Below, piece by piece: positions 25,141 through 33,697 of a DNA stretch of 64,000 bases. The notes under the pieces were generated by a model. That model saw only the letters and a list, made by a program, of their open reading frames with translations, did not search any database and was not told the DNA's origin. This DNA comes from Luteococcus sanguinis. GTDB lineage: Bacteria > Actinomycetota > Actinomycetes > Propionibacteriales > Propionibacteriaceae. The first letter of the stretch is position 1. Each line of letters begins with the position of its first letter. Location of the stretch: the NCBI RefSeq assembly GCF_039527675.1, contig NZ_BAAAKI010000003.1, positions 186,001-250,000 of the forward strand, read 5' to 3'. The position numbers were made by a program, and so were the translations under genes.

Positions 25141-25599
25141 GTGGTGAGCACGGAACCGCTGCACTTCACCGAGTACTCGACCCGCTTGGCGGGCTACGCG
25201 CTGATCGTCCGCGACGGGCAGGTGCTGCTCAGCTGGTACAACGGCATGGGCGGCAGCGGGACGCCGTGCTGGAGCCTTCCCGGGGGCGGGATCGACTACG
25301 ACGAGGACCTTCCCATGGGCGTGGCCCGGGAGGTGCACGAGGAGTCCGGCTACCTCGTTGCGGTCGGACGACCCTTGACCACGTCCACCTTCACGGGCGA
25401 GGGACCGGATGGCCGTCCGTGGAAGGCGGTCCGGGTCATCTTCGAGGCCCAGGTGACCGGGGGCTCGCTCGGCACCCTCGAGGTTGGTGGTTCCACCGAC
25501 CACGCGGCCTGGCTGCCCATCGACCGGGTTGCCAACGAACCAGCGGTGGCGGACATCGTCGACCTCGCACTGCGAGCCCACGCTAACCTCAACGCGTGA
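25141..25599 (+). CDS. NUDIX hydrolase
   Basis: 152 residues. The Nudix box runs from GGGIDYDEDLPMGVAREV through HEESGYL (residues about 50-75), with the REVHEE metal-binding glutamates intact. It probably hydrolyses a nucleoside diphosphate linked to another group. The substrate cannot be told. GTG start immediately after the previous stop; a second GTG follows. The stop overlaps the start of the DUF456 gene. Confidence 0.88.
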   Translation: MVSTEPLHFTEYSTRLAGYALIVRDGQVLLSWYNGMGGSGTPCWSLPGGGIDYDEDLPMGVAREVHEESGYLVAVGRPLTTSTFTGEGPDGRPWKAVRVIFEAQVTGGSLGTLEVGGSTDHAAWLPIDRVANEPAVADIVDLALRAHANLNA

Positions 25600-26087
25600 C
25601 CCCCACCCTGATCGCCATCCTCGTCGCCGCGCTCGCCCTCGTCGGCCTGTGCGGGATCGTCGTCCCCGCCCTGCCAGGCAGCCTCACCGTGGGCCTGGGC
25701 GCCCTGCTGTGGGCACTGTGGGGCAACTCCTCGTGGGGTTGGTACGCCTTCGCAGCAGCCGTGGTGCTGCTGACGATCGGGATGGCGTCGTCCGCCCTGC
25801 GCACCCGTCGCGACCTCGGACGTCGCGAGATCCCGCAGTGGCCAGTCATCGTCGGCATCGTGTGCGGCCTGGTCGGCGCCTTCATCCTTCCGGCTCTCGG
25901 CCTGCCGATCGGTTTCGTCGCCGGCCTGTTCTGCGCCGAGCTCTACCGCGTCCGAGATGCCGGTGAGGCTGCCCGCACCAGCGTGGTCGCGGTCAAGGCG
26001 ATCGGGACGGGCATGCTGCTCGAGCTGTGCTTCGCGATGGCCGCCACGGCGGTGCTTGCCACCAGCGTGCTCACCGGCCTGATGTGA
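25596..26087 (+). CDS. DUF456 membrane protein
   Basis: 163 residues with about four to five membrane helices and glycine-rich segments (GIVVPALPGSLTVGLGALLW; GLVGAFILPALGLPIG), as in DUF456 proteins of unknown function. The GTG start overlaps the NUDIX stop by 4 bp. Last gene of this short operon; convergent with the HAD gene. Confidence 0.82.
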   Translation: MTPTLIAILVAALALVGLCGIVVPALPGSLTVGLGALLWALWGNSSWGWYAFAAAVVLLTIGMASSALRTRRDLGRREIPQWPVIVGIVCGLVGAFILPALGLPIGFVAGLFCAELYRVRDAGEAARTSVVAVKAIGTGMLLELCFAMAATAVLATSVLTGLM

Positions 26088-26107
26088 CGAAGTGAAGGGA
26101 CGGGTCT

Positions 26108-26911
26108 TCAGTTCTTGTCCAGCAATGACGCGATGGTTCGTCCCACGCCGGACTCGTCGTGGCGTCCCGCGGAGGGATACCCGGCGTTGGCGAGGCTCTG
26201 GTGGCAGTCAGCCATGACATAGGGCATGCCGACCAGCTCAAGCATCGCCAGGTCATTGGGCATGTCGCCGAAGGCCGCTGCATGCGCCGGATCGATGCCG
26301 AGTTGGGCACACAACAGTGCCAGCGTGTGCGCCTTGGTCACCCCGCGCGCGCTGATCTCCAGCAGCCCAAAGGGCCCATTGAACGACCAGGTGCACGTGA
26401 GCAGGTCCCCGAGCGCCGGGGCGACCGCCATCCCGAGTTCCTCGGAGGTGTGGTCGTCGCTGACGGCGATCAACTTGACCACCGGTGCCCGGCGGACGAG
26501 CTCGTGGACGGGAGCGACCACGCCAGCGTCCTCGATTCGGCCCTCGCTCGGGTACCCCTCCTCGTGCCCCCAGCCCAGACCCCATTCCACGCAGACGTGC
26601 GCGCTGGGGACGGCCTCGCGGATCAACTGGGTGGCCTCCAAGGCCACGTCCGCCTCGATCGGGAAGCTTTCCACAACATGCCTGTGGGTCAGGTCGAAGA
26701 CGACCGCACCATTGCTGATGAGCACGAAGGGTTCTGCCTCGCGGATCGGGTCGAGGCAGTCGAGCCAGCGCGCCGGACGTCCGGTCGCGACCACGAAGGG
26801 GATCCCCAGCTCGTGGCAGCGCAGGGCGGCTCGAACGTTCTCCTCGCTGGGCCTGCCGTCCGCCCCGAGGAAGGTGCCGTCCAGGTCGGTCGCGACCAGC
26901 GCGGGTCGCAT
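26108..26911 (-). CDS. HAD-superfamily phosphatase, Cof type
   Basis: 267 residues. Motif I is ATDLDGTFLG (residues about 6-15), motif II VVATGRPARW, motif III lysine near residue 215 (GVTKAHTLALL), and motif IV FGDMPNDLAML. The IIB cap between motifs II and III marks the Cof/YbiV group, which dephosphorylates sugar phosphates or phosphorylated cofactors. The ATG overlaps the stop of the upstream gene (TGATG). Confidence 0.88.
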   Translation of the reverse strand: MRPALVATDLDGTFLGADGRPSEENVRAALRCHELGIPFVVATGRPARWLDCLDPIREAEPFVLISNGAVVFDLTHRHVVESFPIEADVALEATQLIREAVPSAHVCVEWGLGWGHEEGYPSEGRIEDAGVVAPVHELVRRAPVVKLIAVSDDHTSEELGMAVAPALGDLLTCTWSFNGPFGLLEISARGVTKAHTLALLCAQLGIDPAHAAAFGDMPNDLAMLELVGMPYVMADCHQSLANAGYPSAGRHDESGVGRTIASLLDKN

Positions 26912-27879
26912 CACAGCTTCTTGTTGGGCGTCGGCCCACCCTCGCCAGTTGCGGTGCCGCCGGGGCTCGGGGACTCCATCGACGGGCTGTCGGAGGGGTT
27001 TCGTCCGTCATCGGGCGACGGGGATGCGCTCGACGGCGACGCCGAAGCCGAACCTGACGATGGCGAACCCGAGGAGGGTGAACCAGACGAAGGGGAACCG
27101 GAACTCGGCGACCCGGACGACGGCGAACCGGAGCTGGGTGAGCCCGAGGACGGCGAACCCGAGGACGGGGACGACGATGGCGGCGGGCTCTGCGACTGCG
27201 AGCTCGACGGCGGGGGAGTCGTGGGCAGCGGCGGGGGCGGCGGCTGGGGCGGCTGGTTCTGGAAGAGCAGCACCGCGATCAGCAGGGCCAGCGCCGACAA
27301 GGCGATCATCAGGAGCCAACTGACCGCCATCGTCACCCAGCCAGCGCGGTCGTGACGGCCCGGCCAGGGCAACGGCCACAGGCGCGTGACGCCGGGCTCG
27401 GTGTTGTCGAGCCAGTGCAGCTTGTACTCGGGACCCTTGACTGAACCCAGCTGGGCGGTGGTGGACAGGTCGATCTGCGCCAGCAAACGGTCGGCCTCGG
27501 CCACCGCGGCGCGGGAGCCGTCCCACGCCAGCGCGACCCAGGGGGCCATCGGCGCCTCGTCCGGGCCGACCGGGTCGTCGTCCTCGCTGCGGTAGCGGTC
27601 GCCCATGCGGCCGTCATCCTGCCCTTGGCCGCCGCGGGCGACGACGGTGTCGACGTGCATCTTGTTGACCTCGCCAGCGAGGCGGTGGCGCGCATTGGCG
27701 TCCGTCGCGGCGCCATCGCTGAGCAGCACCAGCATCACGGGAGCGTTGTCGCGTCCGTGGCCGAGATAGGCCACACCGGCGGGGCTCGCGGTCAGGCGCG
27801 CGTCAAGCCAGAAGTCGCCGACCTTGGGTGGGTCGGTGACCTGGAGTGGGGTGGCGAGAACGCTGGTTGGTTCGGACAT
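26911..27879 (-). CDS. Membrane protein with degenerate kinase-like N-domain and GSPSS repeats
   Basis: 322 residues. Residues about 16-75 resemble the N-lobe of an actinobacterial Ser/Thr kinase (VGDFWLDARL, then GVAYLGHGRDNAPVMLVLL), but the Gly-rich loop and the catalytic lysine are missing and no C-lobe follows. A membrane helix is at about 180-205. The extracellular tail is a Pro run followed by about eight GSPSS units and further Ser/Pro-rich sequence. I infer a non-catalytic pseudokinase-like module; the function is unknown. Overlaps the HAD gene downstream and is divergent from moxR. Confidence 0.6.
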   Translation of the reverse strand: MSEPTSVLATPLQVTDPPKVGDFWLDARLTASPAGVAYLGHGRDNAPVMLVLLSDGAATDANARHRLAGEVNKMHVDTVVARGGQGQDDGRMGDRYRSEDDDPVGPDEAPMAPWVALAWDGSRAAVAEADRLLAQIDLSTTAQLGSVKGPEYKLHWLDNTEPGVTRLWPLPWPGRHDRAGWVTMAVSWLLMIALSALALLIAVLLFQNQPPQPPPPPLPTTPPPSSSQSQSPPPSSSPSSGSPSSGSPSSGSPSSGSPSSGSPSSGSPSSGSPSSGSASASPSSASPSPDDGRNPSDSPSMESPSPGGTATGEGGPTPNKKL

Positions 27880-28003
27880 CGCCACCCATGGTTCCACATC
27901 GACCCACACCAGCGGTCAGAAACACCCTTCGCGGGCAGGGCAATGGCTTGTCCGCACGGTATCGTGGGCCGGGTCGCGACCGCAGAAGCAGAGGAAGACC
28001 ACC

Positions 28004-29209
28004 TTGAGCACGACGCATGACGAGGCCCAGCGCCCCGAGCAGTCCACGATGACCACCGCCGAGGCAGCGAAGGTGCTGGGCGAGGCCATCAACCAGGTGC
28101 AGCGCGTCATCGTCGGGCAGGAACACATGGTCGAGCAGCTGATGGTTGCGCTGCTGGCCAAGGGCCACATCCTCCTCGAAGGTGTGCCCGGCGTCGCCAA
28201 GACGCTGGCGGTGCGCTCCTTCGCCACCGTCGTCGGCGGTGAGTTCGCCCGCATCCAGTTCACCCCCGACCTGGTGCCCTCCGACATCGTCGGCACGCGC
28301 ATCTACTCCGCCGCCAAGGAGGAGTTCGACATCGAGCTCGGCCCGGTGTTCGTGAACTTCGTGCTGGCGGACGAGATCAACCGCGCGCCCGCAAAAGTGC
28401 AGTCCGCGATGCTCGAGCTGATGGCCGAGAAGCAGGCCTCCATCGCCGGCGTCACCTACCCGGCCAAGAAGCCGTTCATCGTCATCGCGACGCAGAACCC
28501 GGTCGAGTCCGAGGGTGTCTACCCACTGCCCGAGGCCCAGCGTGACCGCTTCCTGCTCAAGGTGGACGTTCCCTACCCGCGCGGCAACGAGGAGTTCGAG
28601 ATCCTGCGCCGCATGTCGGTGAAGGCGCCCGAGCCCAGCCCCGTGCTCAACCCGGAGCTGACCCTGCAGCTGCAGGACATGGCGACCAATGTCTTCGTCC
28701 ACAACCTGGTGGCCGAGTACGTCGTCCGTCTCGTGCTGGCCACCCGCAACCCGGCCGAGTTCGGCATGCCCGACCTCGCCCCGGTGATCCAGATCGGCTG
28801 CTCCCCGCGAGCCACCCTCGGCCTGGTCGCCGCCGCTCGCGCGCTGGCCCTGATCCACGGCCGCGACTACGTGCTGCCGACCGACGTGCAGGCGGTCGCG
28901 CTGGACGTGATGAGCCACCGCCTGGTGCTCGGCTTCGACGCCGTCGCCGACAACATCGCGCCCCAGCAGGTCATCGAGCGCATCCTGGCCATGGTTCCGC
29001 CGCCCACCCCCGTGTGGAACGACGCCCAGTCGGGCCAGCCGCGCCGCGGTTCGCAGCCCGCAATGAACCAGCCCGCCCAGCAGGCTCCGGTCCAGCAGGC
29101 GCCCGTCCAGCAGGCTCCGACCCAGCAGGCACCAGTCCAGCAGGCACCCAACCAGCAGTGGAACCCGCCGGCACCTGACGGCCAGTGGGGCCAGAACCAG
29201 GGCCGATGA
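28004..29209 (+). CDS. MoxR-family AAA ATPase
   Basis: 401 residues. Walker A is EGVPGVAKT (about 61-69), Walker B VLADEINRAPAKVQ, sensor 1 IATQNPVESEG. MoxR ATPases act as chaperones with VWA proteins, matching the genes that follow. I chose a TTG start because GAGGAAG lies 6-7 nt before it; the ATG at 28049 has no such site. The C-terminal 50 residues are a Gln/Pro/Ala tail with five or more QQAPV-type units, unlikely to be part of the AAA fold. ATGA overlap with the DUF58 gene. Confidence 0.92.
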   Translation: MSTTHDEAQRPEQSTMTTAEAAKVLGEAINQVQRVIVGQEHMVEQLMVALLAKGHILLEGVPGVAKTLAVRSFATVVGGEFARIQFTPDLVPSDIVGTRIYSAAKEEFDIELGPVFVNFVLADEINRAPAKVQSAMLELMAEKQASIAGVTYPAKKPFIVIATQNPVESEGVYPLPEAQRDRFLLKVDVPYPRGNEEFEILRRMSVKAPEPSPVLNPELTLQLQDMATNVFVHNLVAEYVVRLVLATRNPAEFGMPDLAPVIQIGCSPRATLGLVAAARALALIHGRDYVLPTDVQAVALDVMSHRLVLGFDAVADNIAPQQVIERILAMVPPPTPVWNDAQSGQPRRGSQPAMNQPAQQAPVQQAPVQQAPTQQAPVQQAPNQQWNPPAPDGQWGQNQGR

Positions 29210-30273
29210 GCCAGCAGCCCAGCTTCGCGCCACCGCCGCGGGATGCCGCGCCGGTCACGGACGTGGGCGCCGCCGGTTCCGTGCTGGCGCCCCCGACCGG
29301 TGCGACCCTGCCCCTGAACCAGCTCGCGCCCGAGGCCGCGCTGCGTCGGCTCGAGCTGACGATCGTCCGTCGGCTCGAGGGCTTCCTGCACGGTGACCAC
29401 CTCGGCCTGCTGCCCGGCGCCGGTTCGGACGTCAACGACGCCCGCATCTACCAGCCCGGCCAGGACGACGTCCGCAAGATGGACTGGGCCGTCACCGCCC
29501 GCACCACCGTCCCGCACGTCCGCGACACCATCGCCGACCGGGAGCTCGAGGTGTGGGCGCTGCTGGACGTGACCCCGTCGATGAACTGGGGCACCGAGGG
29601 CATCACCAAGCGAGACCTCGGCATCGCCGCGATCGCCACCATCGGCTTCCTCTCCCAGAAGATGGGCGACCGCTTCGGCGGCATGGTGATGCGCCAGGAC
29701 CAGGTCAAGATGCTGCCCGCCAACTCCGGGCGCACCGCCCTGTACGGCCTGCTGCGCAAGATGCTGAACGAGCCGATCGTCCCCGACCACGCGCCCGGCA
29801 ACATGACCCTCGCCCGCGGCATCGAGCAGCTGGCGCGCACCCAGCGCCGCCGCGGCATGCGCGTCGTCGTCAGTGACTTCCTGACCCCTGGAGACGCTGA
29901 GCTCGACCCGAATGTCCCGCCGGAGTGGGAGCGTCCGCTGCGTCGTCTCGCGGTGCGCAACCAGGTGCTGTGCATCGAGGTGGTCGACACCCACGAGCTC
30001 GAGTTCCCCGACGTCGGCGAGATGCTGATCAAGGACCCGGAGACCGACTTCGCCCGCTACGTGAACACCTCCGACCCGGCCGCCCGGGAGCGGATGAATG
30101 CCGCCGCCGCGGCCCAGCGCCAGCGCGTCGCCATCGCGATGCGTCGCGCCGGGGTCGGCCACCTGCAGCTGCGCACCGACCGTGACTGGGTCGCCGACAT
30201 CGCCCGTTTCGTGCTCGGCTACCGCCGCACCGCCGCGATGCTGCACCAGCCGCCGCAAGGGGTGATGAAGTGA
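29206..30273 (+). CDS. DUF58 protein
   Basis: 355 residues. The DUF58 core contains IYQPGQDDVRKMDWAVTART (about 85-104) and a VWA-like strand LLDVTPSMNWG, where the usual DxSxS metal site is altered (D-x-T-x-S). No membrane helix is seen, unlike many DUF58 proteins. Works with MoxR and the two VWA proteins in this operon. It is coupled to both neighbours by 4-bp overlaps. Confidence 0.88.
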   Translation: MSQQPSFAPPPRDAAPVTDVGAAGSVLAPPTGATLPLNQLAPEAALRRLELTIVRRLEGFLHGDHLGLLPGAGSDVNDARIYQPGQDDVRKMDWAVTARTTVPHVRDTIADRELEVWALLDVTPSMNWGTEGITKRDLGIAAIATIGFLSQKMGDRFGGMVMRQDQVKMLPANSGRTALYGLLRKMLNEPIVPDHAPGNMTLARGIEQLARTQRRRGMRVVVSDFLTPGDAELDPNVPPEWERPLRRLAVRNQVLCIEVVDTHELEFPDVGEMLIKDPETDFARYVNTSDPAARERMNAAAAAQRQRVAIAMRRAGVGHLQLRTDRDWVADIARFVLGYRRTAAMLHQPPQGVMK

Positions 30274-31265
30274 TCACTCCCGCCCTCGCCACCTTCCTGC
30301 TCCCGCTGCTCGGATTTCCGGAGTTCAAGAACCCCGACCGGCTGTGGGTGCTGCTCGTCCTGCCGATCCTGATCCTGCTGTACCTGATTGCCCTGCGCAT
30401 GAAGGGCCGCACCGGCATCCGCTACACGAACACCGGCGTCCTCGGCGCGATCGTCCCGCGTCAGTCGCGCTGGCGCCGTCACCTGGCCGTGGCCATGAGC
30501 CTGTGCTCGCTGGTCGCGCTGGCGATGGCGTGGGCACGTCCGCTGGGGATGGAGAAGGTGCCGCGCGAACGGGCCACCGTCGTCGTCGTGATCGACAACT
30601 CGCTGTCGATGCAGGCCACGGACGTGAAGCCGAACCGCCTGGCGGCTGCCAAGACCGCCGCCAAGGACTTCATCAACACCCTGCCCGAGAGCTACAACGT
30701 CTCGGTCGTCTCCTTGTCGGGGACGCCGTCGGTGCGGATGCCTCCCTCGGTCGACCGCGGCGCCACCCTGCGCGCGATCGACGCGATGGAACTGCAGGAG
30801 GGCACCGCCATCGGTGACGCGATCACCAAGAGCCTGCAGGCCATCAAGTTGGCGCCCGTCGGGGACGACAAGAAGCAGGCCCCCGGCCTGGTCGTCCTAC
30901 TCTCGGACGGGACGAACACCGTCGGCTCGGACGTCACCACCGCCTCGGCCCAGGCCAAGGCCGCGAACGTGCCCGTCTACACGATCGCCTACGGCACGTC
31001 GACGGGCTATGTCGACGTCGACGGCACCCGCGAACGCGTCCCACCGGACACCGCGGTGCTGAAGCAGATCGCCTCGTCCACCGGCGGCAAGAGTTGGGGC
31101 GCCGACTCCGCGTCCGAACTCAAGAATGTCTACAAGGACGTGAAGAGCGAGCTCGGCTACGAGGAGGTGCGCAAGGAGCGCACCGCCCAGTACGCCCTGT
31201 ACGCGCTGGCGTTTGCGACGGTCGCGGCGCTCGGTGCGGTGTCGATGGCGGCGAGGTGGCCGTGA
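30270..31265 (+). CDS. VWA-domain membrane protein, BatA type (first of two)
   Basis: 331 residues: two N-terminal helices (about 26-44 and 71-90), a VWA domain (about 100-300) with an intact MIDAS motif VVIDNSLSMQATD and LLSDGTNT, and a C-terminal helix (about 308-327). This is the classic BatA layout with the metal-binding domain outside the membrane. GTG start overlaps the DUF58 stop. Closely related to the next gene, so a tandem duplication is likely. Confidence 0.9.
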   Translation: MITPALATFLLPLLGFPEFKNPDRLWVLLVLPILILLYLIALRMKGRTGIRYTNTGVLGAIVPRQSRWRRHLAVAMSLCSLVALAMAWARPLGMEKVPRERATVVVVIDNSLSMQATDVKPNRLAAAKTAAKDFINTLPESYNVSVVSLSGTPSVRMPPSVDRGATLRAIDAMELQEGTAIGDAITKSLQAIKLAPVGDDKKQAPGLVVLLSDGTNTVGSDVTTASAQAKAANVPVYTIAYGTSTGYVDVDGTRERVPPDTAVLKQIASSTGGKSWGADSASELKNVYKDVKSELGYEEVRKERTAQYALYALAFATVAALGAVSMAARWP

Positions 31266-32242
31266 TGAACCAGACCGTCTTGTCTCCCATGTTCATCGAG
31301 TTCATGCGCCCCGAACGGCTGTGGGGGCTCGCCCTGATCCCGCTGATCGGTGGGCTCTACCTGCTGCTGAACTCGCGCTTCCGTCCCGACCCGCGCCAGC
31401 GCCGCAGTCGCTTGTCACTGGTGATCCCCAAGGACCGCGCCTGGAAGCGCCATGGTGCCGTGCTGCTCGCGCTCGCCTCGCTCGCGTCCTTGGTGGTCGC
31501 GTGGGCGATGCCGAAGAGCTACACGAACGTCCCGCGCGACCGGGCGACCATCGTCATCGCGATCGACGTGTCCCGCTCGATGATGGCCACGGACGTCGAA
31601 CCGACCCGCCTGGCCGCCGCCCAGACCGCCGCCAAGGAGTTCACGACCCTGCTGCCGGACCGCTTCAACGTCGCGCTGGTCACCTTCGCCGCGACCGCCG
31701 ACGTCGTGGTGCCGCCGACCACCGACCGTGGTGCGGTGAGCCGTGCGATCGACAGCCTCGAACTTGCCCCGACCACCGCCATCGGCGAGGGCATCTACAC
31801 CTCTTTGAAGGCGCTCGAGATGGTGCCGGCCGACCCCGACCACCCGGACGAGACGGCTCCCGCCGCGATCGTCCTGCTGTCCGACGGCGCGACCAACTCC
31901 GGGCGTGCGTCGCTGACCGCCGCCCAGGACGCGAAGAAGGCCGAGGTGCCCGTCTACACGATCGCCTACGGCACGGCGACCGGTTACGTGATGGAGAACG
32001 GCGTACGCCAGCCCGTCCCCGTGAACCATGGCGAGTTGTCGGCGGTGGCGAAGGCGTCCGGCGGAAAGAAGTTCTCCGCCGCGTCGAAGTCCGAACTGGA
32101 GGCGGTCTACAAGACCATCGCCCAGTCGGTTGGCTACGAGAAGGTCTACACCGAGGTCACCGACCGGTACGCCGGGTTGTCGCTGCTGTTCGCGGTGCTC
32201 GCCGCGCTGGGCGTGATCTCGCTCGGCGCCCGCTGGCCATGA
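31265..32242 (+). CDS. VWA-domain membrane protein, BatA type (second of two)
   Basis: 325 residues with the same layout as the preceding gene: helices near 18-34 and 62-80, MIDAS IAIDVSRSMMATD and LLSDGATNSG, and a C-terminal helix. The two share long segments such as VPVYTIAYGT and TGYV, indicating duplication within the operon. ATG overlaps the previous stop (TGATG); its own stop overlaps the yggS start. Confidence 0.9.
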   Translation: MNQTVLSPMFIEFMRPERLWGLALIPLIGGLYLLLNSRFRPDPRQRRSRLSLVIPKDRAWKRHGAVLLALASLASLVVAWAMPKSYTNVPRDRATIVIAIDVSRSMMATDVEPTRLAAAQTAAKEFTTLLPDRFNVALVTFAATADVVVPPTTDRGAVSRAIDSLELAPTTAIGEGIYTSLKALEMVPADPDHPDETAPAAIVLLSDGATNSGRASLTAAQDAKKAEVPVYTIAYGTATGYVMENGVRQPVPVNHGELSAVAKASGGKKFSAASKSELEAVYKTIAQSVGYEKVYTEVTDRYAGLSLLFAVLAALGVISLGARWP

Positions 32243-32931
32243 TCACCGAGAACCTCGCACGCGTCCGCGCGCAGGTCGACCAGGCCTGCGCTGATGCCGG
32301 ACGTGACCCCTCCGAGGTGCGGCTGTTGCCGGTCAGCAAGACCCATCCGGTCGATGCCCTGCGGGAGTGCCAGCGCGCGGGTTACTCCCTGATGGGTGAG
32401 AACAAGGTCCAGGAGATCCAGGCCAAGAGCGCCGCGCTCGCGGGGTCGGACGTGAGGTTCGCCCTGATCGGGCACCTGCAGACCAACAAGGCCAAGGTGG
32501 TCGCCGAGCTCGTCGACGAGTTCCAGTGCCTGGACTCGCTGCGGCTGGCCGCCGAGCTGGACAAGCGCCTGGCCACCGCCGGACGGACGCTGCAGGTGCT
32601 GGTCCAGGTGAACTCCTCCGACGAGCCGCAGAAGTCTGGGCTGCCGGTGGACGAGGTGGAGGCCTTCGTCGACCAGCTGGGCGGGTTCAGCCATCTGGAC
32701 GTCCGGGGTTTGATGACCGTCGCGGTCAACGGGAAGCCGGACGAGGTCGCCGCCTGTTTCGAGCGCGTGCGCTTGGTGCGCGACCGGCTGCGGGACGTGC
32801 ACGCGCTGGATCGGGAGTGGGACGAGTTGAGCATGGGCATGTCCGGGGACTTCCCGATCGCGATTGCCGAGGGCTCGACGTGCGTGCGGATCGGCACCGC
32901 GATCTTCGGGGCCCGCGACTATTCCGTGTGA
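32239..32931 (+). CDS. yggS: PLP homeostasis protein, YggS/PROSC family
   Basis: 230 residues, single-domain alanine-racemase-like TIM barrel. The PLP lysine is in LLPVSKTHPVDAL (about 29-41). Further motifs are GENKVQEI, IGHLQTNK and the C-terminal SMGMSGDFPIAI and VRIGTAIFG. The family balances vitamin B6 vitamers rather than catalysing a known reaction. The ATGA overlap with the second VWA gene places it, oddly, in the MoxR operon. Confidence 0.93.
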   Translation: MITENLARVRAQVDQACADAGRDPSEVRLLPVSKTHPVDALRECQRAGYSLMGENKVQEIQAKSAALAGSDVRFALIGHLQTNKAKVVAELVDEFQCLDSLRLAAELDKRLATAGRTLQVLVQVNSSDEPQKSGLPVDEVEAFVDQLGGFSHLDVRGLMTVAVNGKPDEVAACFERVRLVRDRLRDVHALDREWDELSMGMSGDFPIAIAEGSTCVRIGTAIFGARDYSV

Positions 32932-32934
32932 GCT

Positions 32935-33036
32935 GGCCGGAGGGACCCCTCGACAAGCTCGGGGAGCGTGGTGGGGTCCGTTCCCCGAGCTTGGACCCCG
33001 TACGTTCCCCGAGCTTGTCGAGGGGTCTTTCCGGCC
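32935..33036. repeat. Palindromic dispersed repeat (TTCCCCGAGC family)
   Basis: Left arm 32935-32968 and right arm 33003-33036 are inverted copies, 31 of 34 positions matching (GGCCGG, CCCCTCGACAAGCTCGGGG core). Between them GGGGTCC/GGACCCC forms an inner stem around another TTCCCCGAGC (32981-32990). It lies between convergent yggS and tenA and may serve as a two-way terminator. Related copies occur at 38.1-38.3 and 40.85 kb. Confidence 0.85.
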
Positions 33037-33050
33037 ACCCGTCACCACGA

Positions 33051-33695
33051 TCAGATGGGCCAGCGCTCCTGACGCCAAGCCGCGTCCCAGAACATCCACT
33101 CGTAGCGCGATGCCTGGGTGAAGGCGTCCGCCATCCGCGCCCTCGTCGCCGGACCACACCCCTCGGCGAGCCGATCGGTGATGGCGCGTGCCCGCGCGGT
33201 CTGTTCGGCGAACAGCGGGTCGGCGTACATGCCGATCCAGTCGCCATAGGGATGCCCCTCAAGATTCCCGGCCGCGCCCAACAGCGCGTCCCCGACGTCC
33301 TGGTAGATCCAGAAGCAGGGCAGGATCGCCGCGACGCCCACCTCGTAGGCGTCCGTGGACGCGGTCGCCAGCAGGTAGCTGGTGTAGGCGCGGCAACTCG
33401 GCGACATCGTCCCCGCACCGACCTCGACGTGGGCGGCGTGCAGTTCGCGCTCGGCGACGATCGCCCCTTGCACCCCGATTCCCCAGAAGGTGATGTCGTC
33501 GGGGTCGGTGGCCCGCGCGGCGAGCATCGCCATCGCCCGGGCGTAGTCGGCCAGGTAGAGCGCGTCCTGGGTCATGTAGCCGTCGAAGACCTCGCGCGGC
33601 AGGCTGCCGTCGCCCAGTCCAGCGACGAAGGGGTGTTCGTGGATGGCGGCCAGCAGGTCCTGGTTGGCCTGCCAGACCTCGTCGGTGAATCCCAT
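33051..33695 (-). CDS. tenA: Aminopyrimidine aminohydrolase / thiaminase II, TenA
   Basis: 214 residues, all-helical TenA fold. Motifs: YMTQDALYLADYARAMA (about 41-57), catalytic cysteine in SPSCRAYTSYLL (about 106), ILPCFWIYQDVG and DPLFAEQ. TenA salvages thiamine breakdown products to HMP. It is last in the thiM-thiE-thiD-tenA operon, 2 bp after thiD, and under the TPP riboswitch upstream of thiM. Confidence 0.94.
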   Translation of the reverse strand: MGFTDEVWQANQDLLAAIHEHPFVAGLGDGSLPREVFDGYMTQDALYLADYARAMAMLAARATDPDDITFWGIGVQGAIVAERELHAAHVEVGAGTMSPSCRAYTSYLLATASTDAYEVGVAAILPCFWIYQDVGDALLGAAGNLEGHPYGDWIGMYADPLFAEQTARARAITDRLAEGCGPATRARMADAFTQASRYEWMFWDAAWRQERWPI

Positions 33696-33697
33696 CG

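Noticed and set aside
24823..25581. Long minus-strand open frame extending the MOSC protein to nearly 500 residues
   Set aside because: It is antisense to the 80-residue and NUDIX genes, and the MOSC fold begins at the ATG at 24822.
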